Source: Cadophora sp. MPI-SDFR-AT-0126
Taxonomy: Eukaryota > Ascomycota > Leotiomycetes > Helotiales > Ploettnerulaceae
Length of the DNA stretch: 64,000 nt
Reading direction: 5' to 3'
Assembly: GCA_020747065.1 (NCBI GenBank)
Contig: JAGMVK010000010.1
Location: 186,001 to 250,000 of the forward strand
Shown here: one piece after another, positions 1 through 11,885 of the stretch
Layout of the letters: each line of letters begins with the position of its first letter
Numbering within the stretch: position 1 is the first letter of the stretch
Notes under the pieces: generated by a model
Databases searched by the model: none
Told to the model about the DNA's origin: nothing
Seen by the model: the letters and a program-made list of their open reading frames with translations, nothing else
Translations under genes and position numbers: made by a program

Positions 1-732
1 AGCTGACATGTAAGATGTCCAATGGAATTTATGTCCTTTCTCCTCAGCGGGTGGTTCCTTCAGCTGAACGTTAGAGAATATCGAAGTCCACAGTTTCGGC
101 TAGCGGCCTCGATTTCCAGGAAACGCCATCTTAAACGCCAATCTGACATTGAGCCTTCAAGATCTGGCCATGACGGGCCGGCTAATGAACACTACTGTCA
201 GTGTACGGAGCTTACAGGGCTGAGATGGTGATAATGGTGTGTTACAACGAAAGCGGGGTAGTTGTACGAGTTGTAGGACACTAGTTGCCGGAGCTAACTA
301 TTGGCTGGGTTGGCATGCCGATCTTGTGTCAATTGCGAATTTGATGCGGAGAATTCAAGGAACGGACTTTCTGTTGCATGGTACTCGACTGTTTCATCTG
401 CGGCCTGGACACATTGGGGATATGTTCAAGGAATAAAGGGCCAGCCGGACGAATGAGGTGGCTTCCCTCATGTACAGCGCCCGATTTTCCCTCTTCTGGC
501 ATCATGTACGTGAACGAGCCATGAATGGATTTAGGGCTGACAGGTCGCCGGTCTTTAGTCTTCTTGTTGAAGCTTTGATGTTAGCAAGGGGCAAGCTTCC
601 CAAGAAATATTATACCCCTCTCCGTCCAGTGGTCTTTGCCGCATTCCTTCGAATACATAAAGCCGACCATTCAATACTCTTTCGCAAGTTGTTACTCTCT
701 AATTGCAATTGACTGTCAAGCAATCATTTAAT
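1..732. other. Gene-free left edge and GMC oxidoreductase promoter
   Basis: Only short, overlapping open frames (under 100 codons) without recognisable domains are present, so I see no gene. A TATA-like stretch (TATTATA, about 608-614) lies roughly 120 bases before the ATG at 733 and may belong to the core promoter of the GMC gene. Nothing else stands out. Confidence 0.4.
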
Positions 733-2853
733 ATGGCAAACCCTGGCACTCCTGCTCTCTGTTCTCTTGAAGAATTCCTCAAGCATGATTACGATTTCGT
801 TGTGGTCGGCGGTGGAACGGCTGGACTTACTGTAGCTGCAAGACTGACCGAGAATGCCAACATCAAAGTTGGCGTCCTGGAAGCAGGTGCAGCAAACATT
901 GGTGACCCGATGATTATGACGCCGGCTCTTTATCCCAAGATTATTGGCGATCCAAAGTACGACTGGGTCCATCATAGCGTTCCACAGGTGCGTTGAATCG
1001 GAGCAGCTTTTACTGCATTGAAATGAGTTGCTGACTTTGCGAGTAGAAATATCTGACCGACTCAACTCCATACCAGCAACCCCGTGGGAAAGGACTGGGA
1101 GGTTCTTCCGCCATCAACTATCAGATGTATGTTCGCGGTCATGCCTCGGATTACGACGATGTAAGTCTCGGTCTTCAATCATCCTCTGAACCTTCAGCCA
1201 ACTGATTCTTACCAGTGGGCAAATCTCGGTAACAAAGGATGGTCATTCAAAGACCTTCTCCCGTATTTCAAAAAGCACGAACACTTCGACGACCCCACCA
1301 CCTACAAGAACAAATCCAACATTCCGCTCGAAACGAAGTATGATGCCGAATTTCATGGTCGTGACGGCCCAATCCACACGAGTTTCTCAACCTGGCGTCT
1401 CCCACAAGAGCGTGAATGGATCGCTGCCGCTTCTACGCTTGGTGACAAAATGGGCAGTCCCATGAATGCCTGGAGTGGTGATCATCTGGGAACGTATCAT
1501 TCATTGAGCACAATCGATCGCAGTGGTGGAGAGGCGGATGGCACGAGGAGTTATGCTGTCACAGGTTACTTGCTTCCGAATGCACAGCGGCCAAATTTGA
1601 GGGTGCTGACGGAGGCATTGGTGGAGAGGCTCGTGGTCAGCCCCGATGGTACTGTCTCTGGAGTTGAGTTCGAACATGACGGGAAGTCATATGAAGTGTC
1701 TGTGAAGAAGGAAATTATTCTCAGTGCTGGAGTGGTATGTTTCTCCCTCTCCACCTGCTTGTACTCCCAGTCTCATCCATCGTCGTTGTGCTTCTCGTTT
1801 CCAAACCTCAATGACTAATCCATTCTCGCTACCCCTTTCCCCACAACAACAAACAACTAAAGTCAAAAACCACAGTTCAAAACCCCTCAAATCCTCGAAC
1901 TATCCGGCATCGGCAACCCCTCAATCCTCACCTCAGCCGGCGTCAAACCCCTCGTCAACAATCCCCGCATAGGAGAGAACTTCCACGACCATCCAGCCAC
2001 AGGCTTCGGCTACGAGCTCATCGACGGCGAGCAATCCCTCGACGCGATGCAAGACCCTTCGTACGTCGAACAGGTGATGGCGGAATACGCCGCCACCCGC
2101 AACGGACCTCTGTCCACCGGCGGCGCAGCTATGGGATTTGTATCATACGCCGACCTCGCCACCCCATCCGAAATCTCCGCTCTGCAAGACCTCATGCTTT
2201 CCCCGTCCTACGGCGGGCACACAGCCGAGGCGAAGCAGCTCCTCGCTAAAGGCATCGCGTCGAAAGACGAAGCGAGCATTCAGATCGTGCTGCTGCCTGC
2301 AAGTCTTAATGTGAGAGAGGCGCGCGATCAGACGAAGTTCTTCGCCCAGCCGCCGGAAATGGCGGGCAAGCATGGGTTCTTGCTGGCAGCGTGTATTGCG
2401 CGACCATTATCCGTTGGAACCGTACATATCACTTCTTCGGACCGAAAAGTTGATCCGGCGATCGATCCCGCGTACCTCTCGCATCCTGCCGATATCGAGA
2501 TCTTCTCTAAGGGTTTGGCGATCCTTGAGAAGATGGTGAATACGAGTCCGTTCAAGGAGAAGGTCAAGCGGAGATACTATCCCGACGGACCTCTTGATCT
2601 GAGCGATAAGAAAGCCGTGGAGACGTATCTGAGAGGCCATGTAGCGACGGAGTATCATCCTCTTGGCTCGTGTGCGATGGGCAAGGAAGGTGTGGGGGCT
2701 GTGGATGATAGGTTGAAGGTCTATGGGTGTAAGGGCTTGAGGGTCGTTGATGCGAGTGTGGTTCCGCTTCATGTTAGCGGGAATATTGTGGCTACTGTTT
2801 ATGCGCTGGCTGAGAAGGGTGCTGATTTAATCAAAGAGGATTGGAAGCTGTAA
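733..2853 (+). CDS. GMC-family FAD-dependent oxidoreductase (alcohol oxidase/choline dehydrogenase-like)
   Basis: Four exons (733-987, 1047-1160, 1216-1734, 1876-2853) join in frame to 621 aa, normal for the GMC family. The N-terminus carries the dinucleotide fold with GGGTAG at residues 26-31 and the ribose-binding Glu50. Exon 2 holds the GKGLGGSSAIN flavin segment, and exon 4 opens near the second GMC signature (TPQILELSGIG). The C-terminus has HPLGSCAMG (His557) and SGNIVATVYALAEK (Asn599), which is a His-Asn active pair as in alcohol oxidases and choline dehydrogenases rather than the His-His pair of glucose oxidase. No signal peptide is visible, so an intracellular, possibly peroxisomal or cytosolic, enzyme is likely. 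It probably oxidises an alcohol or sugar alcohol with FAD; the substrate cannot be read from sequence. The ATG at 733 is the first in-frame ATG. The gene converges on the receptor gene downstream. Confidence 0.93.
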
Positions 2854-3231
2854 GGAGAGCTGGGAGGAGCTCTAAGTCATGAGTTTGTATTGATACTTGC
2901 AATAAGTAACTAAACCTATCGGGCTGGACAAGTCTATCATGCTGAAGAAGATCACTACAATCCTTTATCCTTCACACCTTCAAGCAGTGAACAGCAGTAG
3001 ATCTCAAATCCATACGTTTCATAACATAATAATATACAAAGTATGAAAACTGTACACAAGCCCACAACTCTAAACTAGCACTCTATGAAGTAATCTATCG
3101 TCATCAAGTCTCCGCATCTGATCACAGTTCCCAACGCCGTACTCCAATACATACATACACCCGACATCTCGACCTATGTCTTAGCCCATAGCGAAACAGT
3201 ACTATACAAAAAATATCTCAATCACGTACCC
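2854..3231. other. Convergent intergenic region
   Basis: 378 bases between the stop codons of two converging genes. It is AT-rich and presumably holds both 3' untranslated regions and polyadenylation sites. No coding frame or repeat is visible. Confidence 0.5.
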
Positions 3232-4695
3232 TCACGTCCTCGTCCCATCATGCTCAAAATCCCAATCAAAACTCGCCCGCGACCCCTTCTCCAAATCCTG
3301 ATTCCTCCCCAACATCAACGGCCTCGGCATCTGCGGCCCCGTCTCCTCAGCTCTACGCACTCCATGGAAATGCTCCTCCGAAACAGAGATCTGCACCGTA
3401 GTTCTCATATGTATTCCACTTCCACCACCACCCTCCTTCATGTGTGCTTCTCTCTCCCACGCCTCATCGCCCCCTCTCGTCGTAGGTCTCATCTCCCACT
3501 CCTCATTCCCATTCCCATTCCCGTGCAGAACGATCCCCATCTCGGTGTCATCGCTCCTGGTACTCAGTTCCTCCGTGCTCTCCCCCTTGGCGCGAATCGT
3601 CGTTATGATCCCATTATCGCTCAACCTCTTCCCTCCAAAGCCACCGCTAAGATGTCGACCCGCGATGTTGGTCGTGCGCGGTCTGCTTCCGCCGAGACCG
3701 GGCGCGTACGCGAGGTTCTTCGATGAGGATTTCTGGCCGGGTGTTAGGGCTCGGAGGGAGGGGAACCATTCCCTCAGGAGCGGCCAGATCATGGGGAGGT
3801 TGGAGACGTATATGGCGACGGAGGCTTCGCGCGTGTACCACAGCATATACGAGGGATCCCAGACGTCAGACAGGTTGAAGACCTTGGTCAACACAGCAGC
3901 TAGGATGACGAACAAGCCCATGGAGAAGATGACCAGCAGGACGGATTTCTGCTTCAGCGGCATGTTGAGTTTTGTGATGAGCGGCAGCGGGATGAACAGC
4001 ATGAGCGTGTCGGAGGAGATGTTGAAGCAGGCTTGGACGATGGCGTAGTGCTCGAGGGTTGTGCATTGCGGGTTTGGAGGGGGCATGGCCCAGTATCCCG
4101 CGAAAGGGGTGCAGGCTGTGAAGAAGGCGATTTCGGTGGCGACCCAGCCGATAGAGACGTAGATGGAGAGGTAGAGGACCATACGTTGGACTTGTAGACC
4201 GAGGGTGAGGCGGGTGTACATTATCAGCATGCAGGCTTTGATTATGTAGATTACATTGAGCATTGCCTGCGAGGGGTCATTGTTAGTATGTATTGAGAAG
4301 GCTGAGAGGATGGGTAATGGGTAAGGAGTACCTGTTCGGAAATGATAACGATTTTAGATCCCTTGATCCTGTCCTGAATGTCCTTTGGAGTGAAGGTCTC
4401 GAAGTCTTCAGGTGGGTACAGATTGCTTCCGCCTCCGCCTGCGATGACATTCAAGCACACGATAAGCGCTGTGTAGAGGCCGCCTGCTAATAGCATGAGG
4501 TAGTCATCTGGTTGTAGACCCTTAATTCCCAGACGATGTATACGAGCATATCTGTGCTTGCTGTGAGCATACAAGGTGTAGGTTCTGGATCGAAGAGACG
4601 CACGTCCGCATGAGAATCAGTAGCATGCCAACACCATATAAACTCCAAGACTGCACCGCCAATTCGTGCACGAACGCAGGATCGAAGTCCCCCAT
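3232..4695 (-). CDS. Fungal rhodopsin-domain seven-helix integral membrane protein (PTH11-like receptor class)
   Basis: Three exons on the minus strand (4695-4604, 4551-4332, 4266-3232; introns of 52 and 65 nt) give 448 aa. The join at 4604/4551 restores the family hallmark 'RTYARIHRLGIKGLQPDDYL'. Seven hydrophobic helices follow one another, starting at about residue 15 and ending near 255. A conserved acidic/aromatic cluster (NLSDVWDPSYMLWYT) sits in the loop before the last helices. The remaining tail of about 170 residues is cytosolic, rich in Gly, Ser and Glu, and contains the TVQISVSEE segment common in this family. In fungi these proteins form a large group often called PTH11-like GPCRs; most lack a known ligand. 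There is no retinal-binding lysine signature that I can point to, so light sensing is not implied. The N-terminal ATG follows an upstream stop and lies in a plausible context. Confidence 0.88.
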
Positions 4696-6720
4696 CGTGA
4701 CTTATCTCTTCAGGATACTTAGCCAGATGTGCAAAAATCGAGATAGGAAGAACGAAGCACTAAACCAACCCGAATTATGAATGAATAACAGAACAGAAAA
4801 CAATAGGACGAAGAGAACAGACCAGAACCACCAGAGATCAGAATACTCCTCCCGTGGGTTAGCTCTAGATTATATGAGAAGCTCCTTGGTCAAAACTTTC
4901 TTTTCCCAATACGTGCTCACGTCTCTCTCTCTCCCATCCCCATCAAGATATCCCGTGTACAAGAAAGACGAAACCTCCGTAAGCTAGTAAAGATGTATGC
5001 TAGCGAAGATGTCTCATCTTGCGCTTCTCTCCAAAGGGCACATATCCCTTGAAGCTCCGATCATCTATCTCTCTGCATCGCATCTCCGAAATCAGTAAAG
5101 GAAAGCTGGGTGATGACTGTGCAGATCGGTTTGCAGATTGAAGACTGGACTGTACGAGGGTTGAGATAAGGAAAACGTGCTAGCTGATATGGTAATGGGA
5201 ATGGTATGGATGGCCTGGACCTGGACCTGGTCGAATCACATCTAGTTAGGGGTTGCTTTTTCTTTGCACATTCTTAGGCACGGCTGCTGTTTGGTTGGAA
5301 TTTCTCGGATCCAGCTGAAGAATAGACGAGACAAGACGGCAAAAACAATATCGGATGACCTGCTTGTGATGGTGAATGAGTGAGCAATTGTTTGCATGTG
5401 AACTGAGATAAAGAGACGAATCCAAGTATTGCGAATACGCGTCAGTGTCCCAAAGAAGGAATGTGGGAGAAAGCCGCCCGCTGCCAGTCTCTGTCCCGCA
5501 GATGGTGGGGGTGGACGTACCAAGCTTCGCGAGTTGCGATTGGCATACTGGATTTTACCTTTGTACTAAAAAAGCTTTATCTGCAAGCCGTCTCTGCCTC
5601 CTGCATTCTTTATATTTGACTGTCGTACTGTACCTTGCTCTATCAATCGACAGGTACAGAGATAACGAGAGCACCGTGTAGTGGTTCGTTTATCCATTCG
5701 GAAGATCTAGCCGAGGCCATCTCATCCAGACAAACTCAGATACAGATCGATGTGACAGGCGATATGCATGCATGCATACACGATCTGAAGGCCTCAGCGC
5801 AGTCGCGCATATCAAAACCATCAGCAAGCCAATGGAGGCACAAAGATGCGAAAGGGCACGTCCATATAAAACCCCGAGAGTGACGATGAAGACAAGAAAA
5901 GAAAAGGAAAGAAAAGAAATCTGCACGTTGAAGAGTTGATGATTTTGCGTCGCGAGTGGGTGGATTGGCTGGTGTATGGCGTCTTCCCGTGTCTCGGTAG
6001 TCTGGGTAGTCAGGGGTAACTTCGTAAGGGGGTGTGGGGGTGGAGGTGGTGAAGGGAAGTGCTGCTATCTTCATGGTTGATTAGAAATGACAACAGCTGC
6101 AGTTCCAAAAAAGTGTTTAAGGTGTGTATAGATTTGATCGAATTTTCGTTATTTGCACTTCTGTCATATCGTGAGTCTTCTGATTCTTCAGGGAATATGC
6201 TGCGCGAATACGTCAGTGGAAAAAAGTAACTGGCAGCGAGATGTCCATCCCCCCAAGTTTTCGATATCCTAGACCGTCAGAAGTGCGTTTTCGGAATCTC
6301 TAAATCCATTGTCAAGTTTCCTCGAGGCAAATTCCTAGTGGCTCCTAGCTGGCTTTCAAAACTGCTTCGTTCGTATCTCAATTTCAAGATATGTGTTTCG
6401 GGAAATCATCAAGCTCCTTGTCTGTGTTTTGATTGTGGCTGCACACATTTCATGATTGAGTGATTGCTGTAGCAGGAGATCATGCACGTGTTAGTGTCCG
6501 GAGTATTTGGCCCATTTGTGTCTAGGCGAATTTCAACCACTGTGGACCCTTCTTGTCTGTGCGAACAGGAATTGCGGAAAAGTTGCGGTTGCATTACATG
6601 ACATGAGGGCATTGGATAACTGGTTGAGGAGCTTCTTCATTCTTCTATTTTGGTTCTGTTTATCGAAGTATTCGGCTAAGATGTCGTTCGACCATCTCCT
6701 CGCCTGAGCATCAAGCTCAT
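4696..6720. other. Two-kilobase intergenic region
   Basis: This spacer contains the promoter of the receptor gene at its left end and the 3' flank of the HSP31-like gene at its right end. Open frames are short, overlap on both strands and show no domain. I see pyrimidine-rich stretches (for example around 4920-4950) typical of fungal promoters, but no convincing gene or RNA. Confidence 0.45.
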
Positions 6721-7737
6721 CTACTTCTTCTGAATAGCCTTCAAAATAGCCTCTCCAACACCAGTCGCAGAGGCAGGGTTCTGCACATCAGGTCAGTATT
6801 GTCTTCTTTCAACTCACAATTCTTCTTTGCAGAAGAGTCAAGATACTAACCTGCCCAGTGATAATCCTCCCACTAACCACAACCTTCGGACCCCAATCGG
6901 CACCAGCCTTCTCATACTTCCCACCACTAGCAACATTCAACTGATCCTCCAGGATGAACGGCATCACGCTCGTCAGACCCACGGCGTCTTCCTCGCTAGT
7001 CGAGAATCCCGTTACGGCGTGGCCGTTGAGGAGGTACGCGCCGGATGGCTTCTTCACGTAGGCGAGTGCTGCGGGACCGTGGCAGACTGCTGAGACGATC
7101 TTGTTCTGCGAGGCGAACTCGTTGATGAGTTTGTGGGATGTGGAGGAGGTCGCGAGGTCGAACATTGCTGGTGAGTGAGGTTAGTAGCTGTAAGATAATG
7201 TCTCATATGCCATCTCCAATTCGTCTACACAGCGCAGATAGACCGAATTTCTTCCAACCCATTCCAGGAATTCAAGCCACCAAACAAAGGCACAAAATAT
7301 GGAGATATAAGGAGCACTCACGACCATGTCCTCCGACAAAGAAGATAGCGTCAAACTCCCCTGCCCTGCCCAAGAAGCTGTCCAACTTCTCAGTCTGTTT
7401 CCACAACTTCTCATTCTCCTTCAGAAATTTCACGGAGACGTTGTCGTCTTTCGAGGCATCGACCGAGGAGGGATCGAGGGGTGAGGCGCCGCCTGCGGGG
7501 GAGGCGACGCTGATTTGGGCGTGAGGGGAGAGGACGTGGTACGGGTGTGCGAATTCGGGCTTAAGGGAGAAGGGGTTTTAGCTTGGGGATTTCTCGAAGA
7601 TGGAGGAGAGGGGGAGGAGGAAGTTTTAGGGAAGGAAATGGGAGAGGACGAACCAAGTACCATCCAGTAGGTTTTCCTGTGTTGCCCATCTGGCCGTGGG
7701 AAGTGAGGACGAAGAGGACCTTGTGTTGGGAAGACAT
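6721..7737 (-). CDS. HSP31: HSP31-type DJ-1/PfpI protein, glutathione-independent glyoxalase (D-lactate forming)
   Basis: Four exons on the minus strand (7737-7654, 7559-7322, 7167-6851, 6780-6721) give 232 aa, close to yeast Hsp31. The start is MSSQHKVLFVLTSHG. The joins restore two diagnostic segments: NTGKPTGWYLPEFAHPY across the first junction and GGHGPMFDLA across the second. The nucleophile elbow AVCHGPAAL places Cys136 and His137, and Glu30 falls in PEFAHP, matching the Cys/His/Glu arrangement of Hsp31. The known role of this family is detoxification of methylglyoxal to lactate without glutathione, plus chaperone activity under oxidative or stationary-phase stress, in the cytosol. The first intron uses GTTCGT as donor and TTAAG as acceptor, slightly unusual but the only choice that keeps the family motif. 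The last 20 codons form a separate exon after a 70-nt intron. Confidence 0.93.
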
Positions 7738-8674
7738 GTTGACGGCGGTGGTGGTGGGAGCGGAAGTTCTATTGTGTTTCTGAATAAATTGGTTGATTTT
7801 CGAGTCTCAATTGAGGACTTTATTGTTGATTGGGAACTTAGATATGAGTAAAGAGAGAGAATTGAAGTTGAAGGCGGTAATGTAAATAAGGATAGCTAAG
7901 TGCGGGGTCCCCTACTAAATACCCTGAACTGCTCCTCAAGGCTCGGGCCTGGAATGTTAGCGTCGGCAGCTGATTGTCAACAACACATGCCTGAACAGCT
8001 GTTAAACTTGCGAATTCCTCTCTTTTTGTTTTGTATCTAACAGGATAAACATTAACTTCACAAGTGTTTTCATTCCCGCCACATCACCAATGTCTTGTTC
8101 TTCACCGAAAACATTCGGCTCATATCCGAAATCCGAAGCGTCGATTCGGGGATAAGAAATATATTTCAGGGATCATTATTTCTTTCTCCTTGATGCATTG
8201 TACCCCGCAGTGATGTCATCCATCACCATCAAGACCCTGCGAGAGAGGCTGCAAATTGGAAGTGTCCTCTGAAAGAGACTCGAGAGGGACTACATGTGAC
8301 GGTGTTCAACTGTCTAGGGAAATTATTGGGGTTTCAAAAAGTTTCAAAAAAAAGTGAGGCGAGATATATATGTGTGAAGAGCATTCTCGGTATCCAAACC
8401 TCGGTTCCTCGAAACATGAGGCTGTTGACTGGCTGACAGGGTAAGAATGCATCTGGGTATTTCTCCTGTGAAGGTCGAAATTACAGGAAGGATACAGGAG
8501 GACATGGTGGCTGACGCATGGTGACGCCACATCGGCTGCGGACGCAGGTACTGTACTTCAGTGATCAATTGACAAGAACGTTACTTCAAATACTAATCGG
8601 TTTCATATGATACCATTTCTCTAGTATATGATATCCATTCCTCTAAATACTCTAGTACTCGTATCAAAATACAA
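7738..8674. other. Intergenic region between HSP31-like gene and TFIP11
   Basis: About 0.94 kb holding the HSP31-like promoter and the 3' flank of TFIP11, which is transcribed in the same direction. I see no gene in it. Stress-element searches (HSE, STRE, AP-1 sites) would be the natural next scan given the HSP31 family, but I cannot assert any site by eye. Confidence 0.4.
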
Positions 8675-11422
8675 CTATTTCACATGCTGCCACGCCATCT
8701 CCAACAGCGCATCACGACCATCTGCACTCTCCCAGTTAATCCTCAATTCCGCCTGCTCGCTTCCCTTCCTAACCAACGCAATCAGCGCATCCCCCCTAAA
8801 GTAGGCCAACGTGCCATTCTTTCCATTACCCGCTGCAGTAATGCGATACAGCGGGCCCGCGGAATGAAGAACCTTCTTCTCAGGAAGGAATTGTAAGTCA
8901 TTCTCAATACACCAATCCTCGACTCTGTGTCTGAAGGTGATTTCCTCGACGACTGGCGCAGGTGCGGCTTTGGCGGGGGTGATGAGTGCAGGTGGTGAGG
9001 TGGAGATGCGTACTCGTGACGGTGCAGGGAGGTCTGTGGCGGCTTTGGAGCCAAGATCGAGAGCTTGGTTGATCATTTCGTGGCCTCTATCGAATTCGGC
9101 TTGGATGGAGGGGAGGCTTTTGATGTCGTCTGGGAAGACGGAGTCACGCCACCATTCGAACCATTGTCCTATTTCCTCGTTGGGCCCGACGACTGTGAGC
9201 CACTGATGCAGCACGTTGTGCCACATTGGGAAGACAGTTTCGACGATAACTTGAGCGAAGACCCGGGGTTTGAGGATGTCTTTCCACGCGATGATGCCTT
9301 CGAGGCTTTTCATGTAGGGTGATTGGTCGTTGGGGTCTACCATGAAGTATTCCGGATTTTTGAGAAAGCGTGCCATGACTGGAAGAACGTGGTTCATGAT
9401 CAATGGTGTCCAGTGGTCGTTTTTAGGGTTTGGGCACAATACGACACGCCATTGCTCAAGTCCAGGCACGACTCCCTTTCTAAAATCCCAATTGTCAATA
9501 AGATGGCGGAACTTCCGCTTGATATCGCTAACGAGGCCAGTCGAGCTCTTCGGATCTACATGATGTGGTGGTAGATATTGAAGCCATGGGAACAGCCATA
9601 GATGCGGCAATTCATGAGCACGTCTCTTCTTTGGATTCCAGGATGAGACTGCTCCGTTGAGCCTTCCAACAACTGCTTGATCGAGGATCTGAGAGCGAAC
9701 AAATGATGGTAATAGACCATCCCACACCTCAAAAAGGGTTTGCAACGTGGTAGGATCATGTACATTCCATGTTTGGTTGACTGACGAGACTATTTTTGGG
9801 AATATGATCTTGTAAATCATACTCTCATAAGCTGTTGTTGACTTGGAATGAATTCGATGTGATCCATCATTCTTCAAATAGTGCTGACTAGTGATTGATT
9901 TTCCATCGCTTGTTGATGCTCCGAGAATGTGTCGAATTTTGAATAGCTGTGGTACCATACCAGTAAGTTTTGGGTCTTCTAGGGGCTGCCACCCCTCAGC
10001 TGCCTGTCTGAGAAAGGGATGTACTGCAGCCACAGCAATATTCGATAATTCCTCACTGGCTTTTGACGATCCTGGTTCCGCTAGAATGTCGGCTTGTATC
10101 AAAGCTTCAATAACAGGGTCCCATTTCAGGTCCCTGACAGCCTGTGAGATGGATTGAACGGTGTCTGCGAATGACTTCATTCGGTCATATTCTCGCTGTT
10201 CCTCGTCTAGCTCCTGCTGCTGCTGGACGATGGTCATCTCAACATAAGCTTTTCGCTCTTCCAGATTCTTCCACTCCTCTACATAAGCAGAGAGATCATT
10301 TTGTGCCCGTCGAGCTAACTTCTTTGACTCCGCCTGCTCAGCGGTCTCAAATACACCAGCTGTCGGTGTTAACAGTCCAGATGTCGTGGTGAGTAATCGT
10401 TGTCCAGGAGCTGTCATATCCAAAATTGGTGCAAAAGCTTCTGGAATCTGTAGACCAGGAGCCGCCTTTTGAACTTCTTCTAGGGTGCGGAACTTGGGCT
10501 TTGCAGCCCTTCGAGGGGTGCTCATTCCACTCCCGCTTCCACTCTCAATTGCAGACTTTGCTTTCCTCCGACGCTTTTTCCTCTCCTCATCAGAATCCTC
10601 ATACTTCTCGCCCTTTAACCTGGCTTGCCTCTTCTCTTCTTCAATTTCCTGCTTGGACTTTTCCTTGACAGCACCAAGACCAACGCCCTGTGGCCGCAAT
10701 GTAACCTCAATTACACCGCTCCGACCCTGCCCTTCCTTTCCCAGACCTTCGCCCTCTTTATAGCCCATCTTAGCCATCATCCTAGCTGCAAATGACCCAG
10801 CATTAACCCCCGAAGCAGCCTGCCCTTTCTTCCCACCGCGGCCATTCGTCGTCGGCGTGGAGAACGCACTCGGTCTCGCAATTCTAGGCGTCGAAATCTC
10901 ATCTTCTGCATTTTGTAGAATCGGCACTGCAGCAGAAGACGGCACAAAGCCTCTGCCTAGAGGTGTACTACTCTTCGCTGGAGTAAACGTCTTCTTCGCT
11001 GGCGCCGGACTTTGGAACCCCAATCCCCTCGCGGTGCCAAATCCCAATCCTCTCGGGGCCGTAGGTTCATCCTCCTGCACATCATCCATATCCACATCCT
11101 CATCTTCTGCCTGCTCCTCTTCATCTTCGTCCTCATCTTCATTCTCATCCAAAGTATGCTGCCCTGTCGAAACGAATGTCATACCCTTCCCCCTCAGACT
11201 CTTCTTCTTCCAGCGCTTCCCCGGTCCCTCATCCTCGCTCTCAGAACCAAAGACACCCAGTGCAGCGCTCTCCTTCGCATCGCGACCTGTGCGCCGCCGT
11301 TTTCGTGGGTTGTAGTCTGCGAATTCGTCGGCGTTGGGATCAGTTGATGGGTGAAGAAAGTCGTCTTCTTCTCCTGAGGATTCGGAGGAGGAGCCGTGGG
11401 CGAAGGCGTGCATGGAAGACAT
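8675..11422 (-). CDS. TFIP11: TFIP11/Spp382(Ntr1)-like G-patch spliceosome disassembly factor
   Basis: A single uninterrupted 915-aa frame. The N-terminus is acidic and basic by turns (residues 1-200), with an Asp/Glu run at about 92-120 and an Arg/Lys patch (RKRRR) at about 40, as in the TIP_N region. The G-patch spans about 208-252: it opens with FAARMMAKMGYKEGEGLGKEG and ends GVGLG. A long helical GCFC-type domain fills about 370-700, with WDPVIEALIQADILAEPG and the conserved WFEWWRDSVFP region near 750. The C-terminus is a compact domain starting at VEDWCIENDLQFLPEKK. In yeast and human this family recruits and stimulates the DEAH helicase Prp43/DHX15 to take apart post-splicing complexes in the nucleus. 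The start at 11422 is the first ATG in frame. The absence of introns over 2.7 kb is notable beside intron-containing neighbours. PAC1 lies upstream in the same orientation. Confidence 0.93.
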   Translation of the reverse strand: MSSMHAFAHGSSSESSGEEDDFLHPSTDPNADEFADYNPRKRRRTGRDAKESAALGVFGSESEDEGPGKRWKKKSLRGKGMTFVSTGQHTLDENEDEDEDEEEQAEDEDVDMDDVQEDEPTAPRGLGFGTARGLGFQSPAPAKKTFTPAKSSTPLGRGFVPSSAAVPILQNAEDEISTPRIARPSAFSTPTTNGRGGKKGQAASGVNAGSFAARMMAKMGYKEGEGLGKEGQGRSGVIEVTLRPQGVGLGAVKEKSKQEIEEEKRQARLKGEKYEDSDEERKKRRRKAKSAIESGSGSGMSTPRRAAKPKFRTLEEVQKAAPGLQIPEAFAPILDMTAPGQRLLTTTSGLLTPTAGVFETAEQAESKKLARRAQNDLSAYVEEWKNLEERKAYVEMTIVQQQQELDEEQREYDRMKSFADTVQSISQAVRDLKWDPVIEALIQADILAEPGSSKASEELSNIAVAAVHPFLRQAAEGWQPLEDPKLTGMVPQLFKIRHILGASTSDGKSITSQHYLKNDGSHRIHSKSTTAYESMIYKIIFPKIVSSVNQTWNVHDPTTLQTLFEVWDGLLPSFVRSQILDQAVVGRLNGAVSSWNPKKRRAHELPHLWLFPWLQYLPPHHVDPKSSTGLVSDIKRKFRHLIDNWDFRKGVVPGLEQWRVVLCPNPKNDHWTPLIMNHVLPVMARFLKNPEYFMVDPNDQSPYMKSLEGIIAWKDILKPRVFAQVIVETVFPMWHNVLHQWLTVVGPNEEIGQWFEWWRDSVFPDDIKSLPSIQAEFDRGHEMINQALDLGSKAATDLPAPSRVRISTSPPALITPAKAAPAPVVEEITFRHRVEDWCIENDLQFLPEKKVLHSAGPLYRITAAGNGKNGTLAYFRGDALIALVRKGSEQAELRINWESADGRDALLEMAWQHVK

Positions 11423-11885
11423 GGTGGTGGGTTGTAAGTGGAATGGCCGGAGTCAATAAAGAACTGCGTGAGGCTGCCTGCTTTATCGCGATATTATTTT
11501 GGCGCCACACAACTTTTAGTTCCATTTCACGTGGTGTGTTCAGCCACACCCGCTTTGAGGCTCCTTTCACTTCGAAGTGGTAAGATTGAGAGAGAGAGAG
11601 AGCGCAAATTGGAAGAAATGGACTATGAGGCAATCAGATACAAAATGCACGGTCAAACATTCCTGACTTTTGGTCGCACTTGGCACAGCATATGCGCTCC
11701 CAGGTAAGTCAATAGTCAAATTGACTTCATTATTGATCATGAGAGAAGAAGCAAGTTTCTTCCTGTACATGCTAAGCATAACATTCGTGATATATTCGTA
11801 GCCAACCATAGCCATTCCTTTTGGTTGAGCCATGTTTCGGCCAACTCCTCAACTCCTCATCAGCAGGCCGCTATCCTTCCCATGT
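11423..11885. other. Tandem intergenic region PAC1 to TFIP11
   Basis: 463 bases between the PAC1 stop and the TFIP11 start. It must contain the PAC1 3' end and the TFIP11 promoter. A short GA run (about 11589-11602) is present. No gene is seen. Confidence 0.45.

Noticed and set aside
3232..4695. Light-sensing opsin
   Set aside because: The family is called rhodopsin-domain only by fold name; no retinal-lysine signature is visible.
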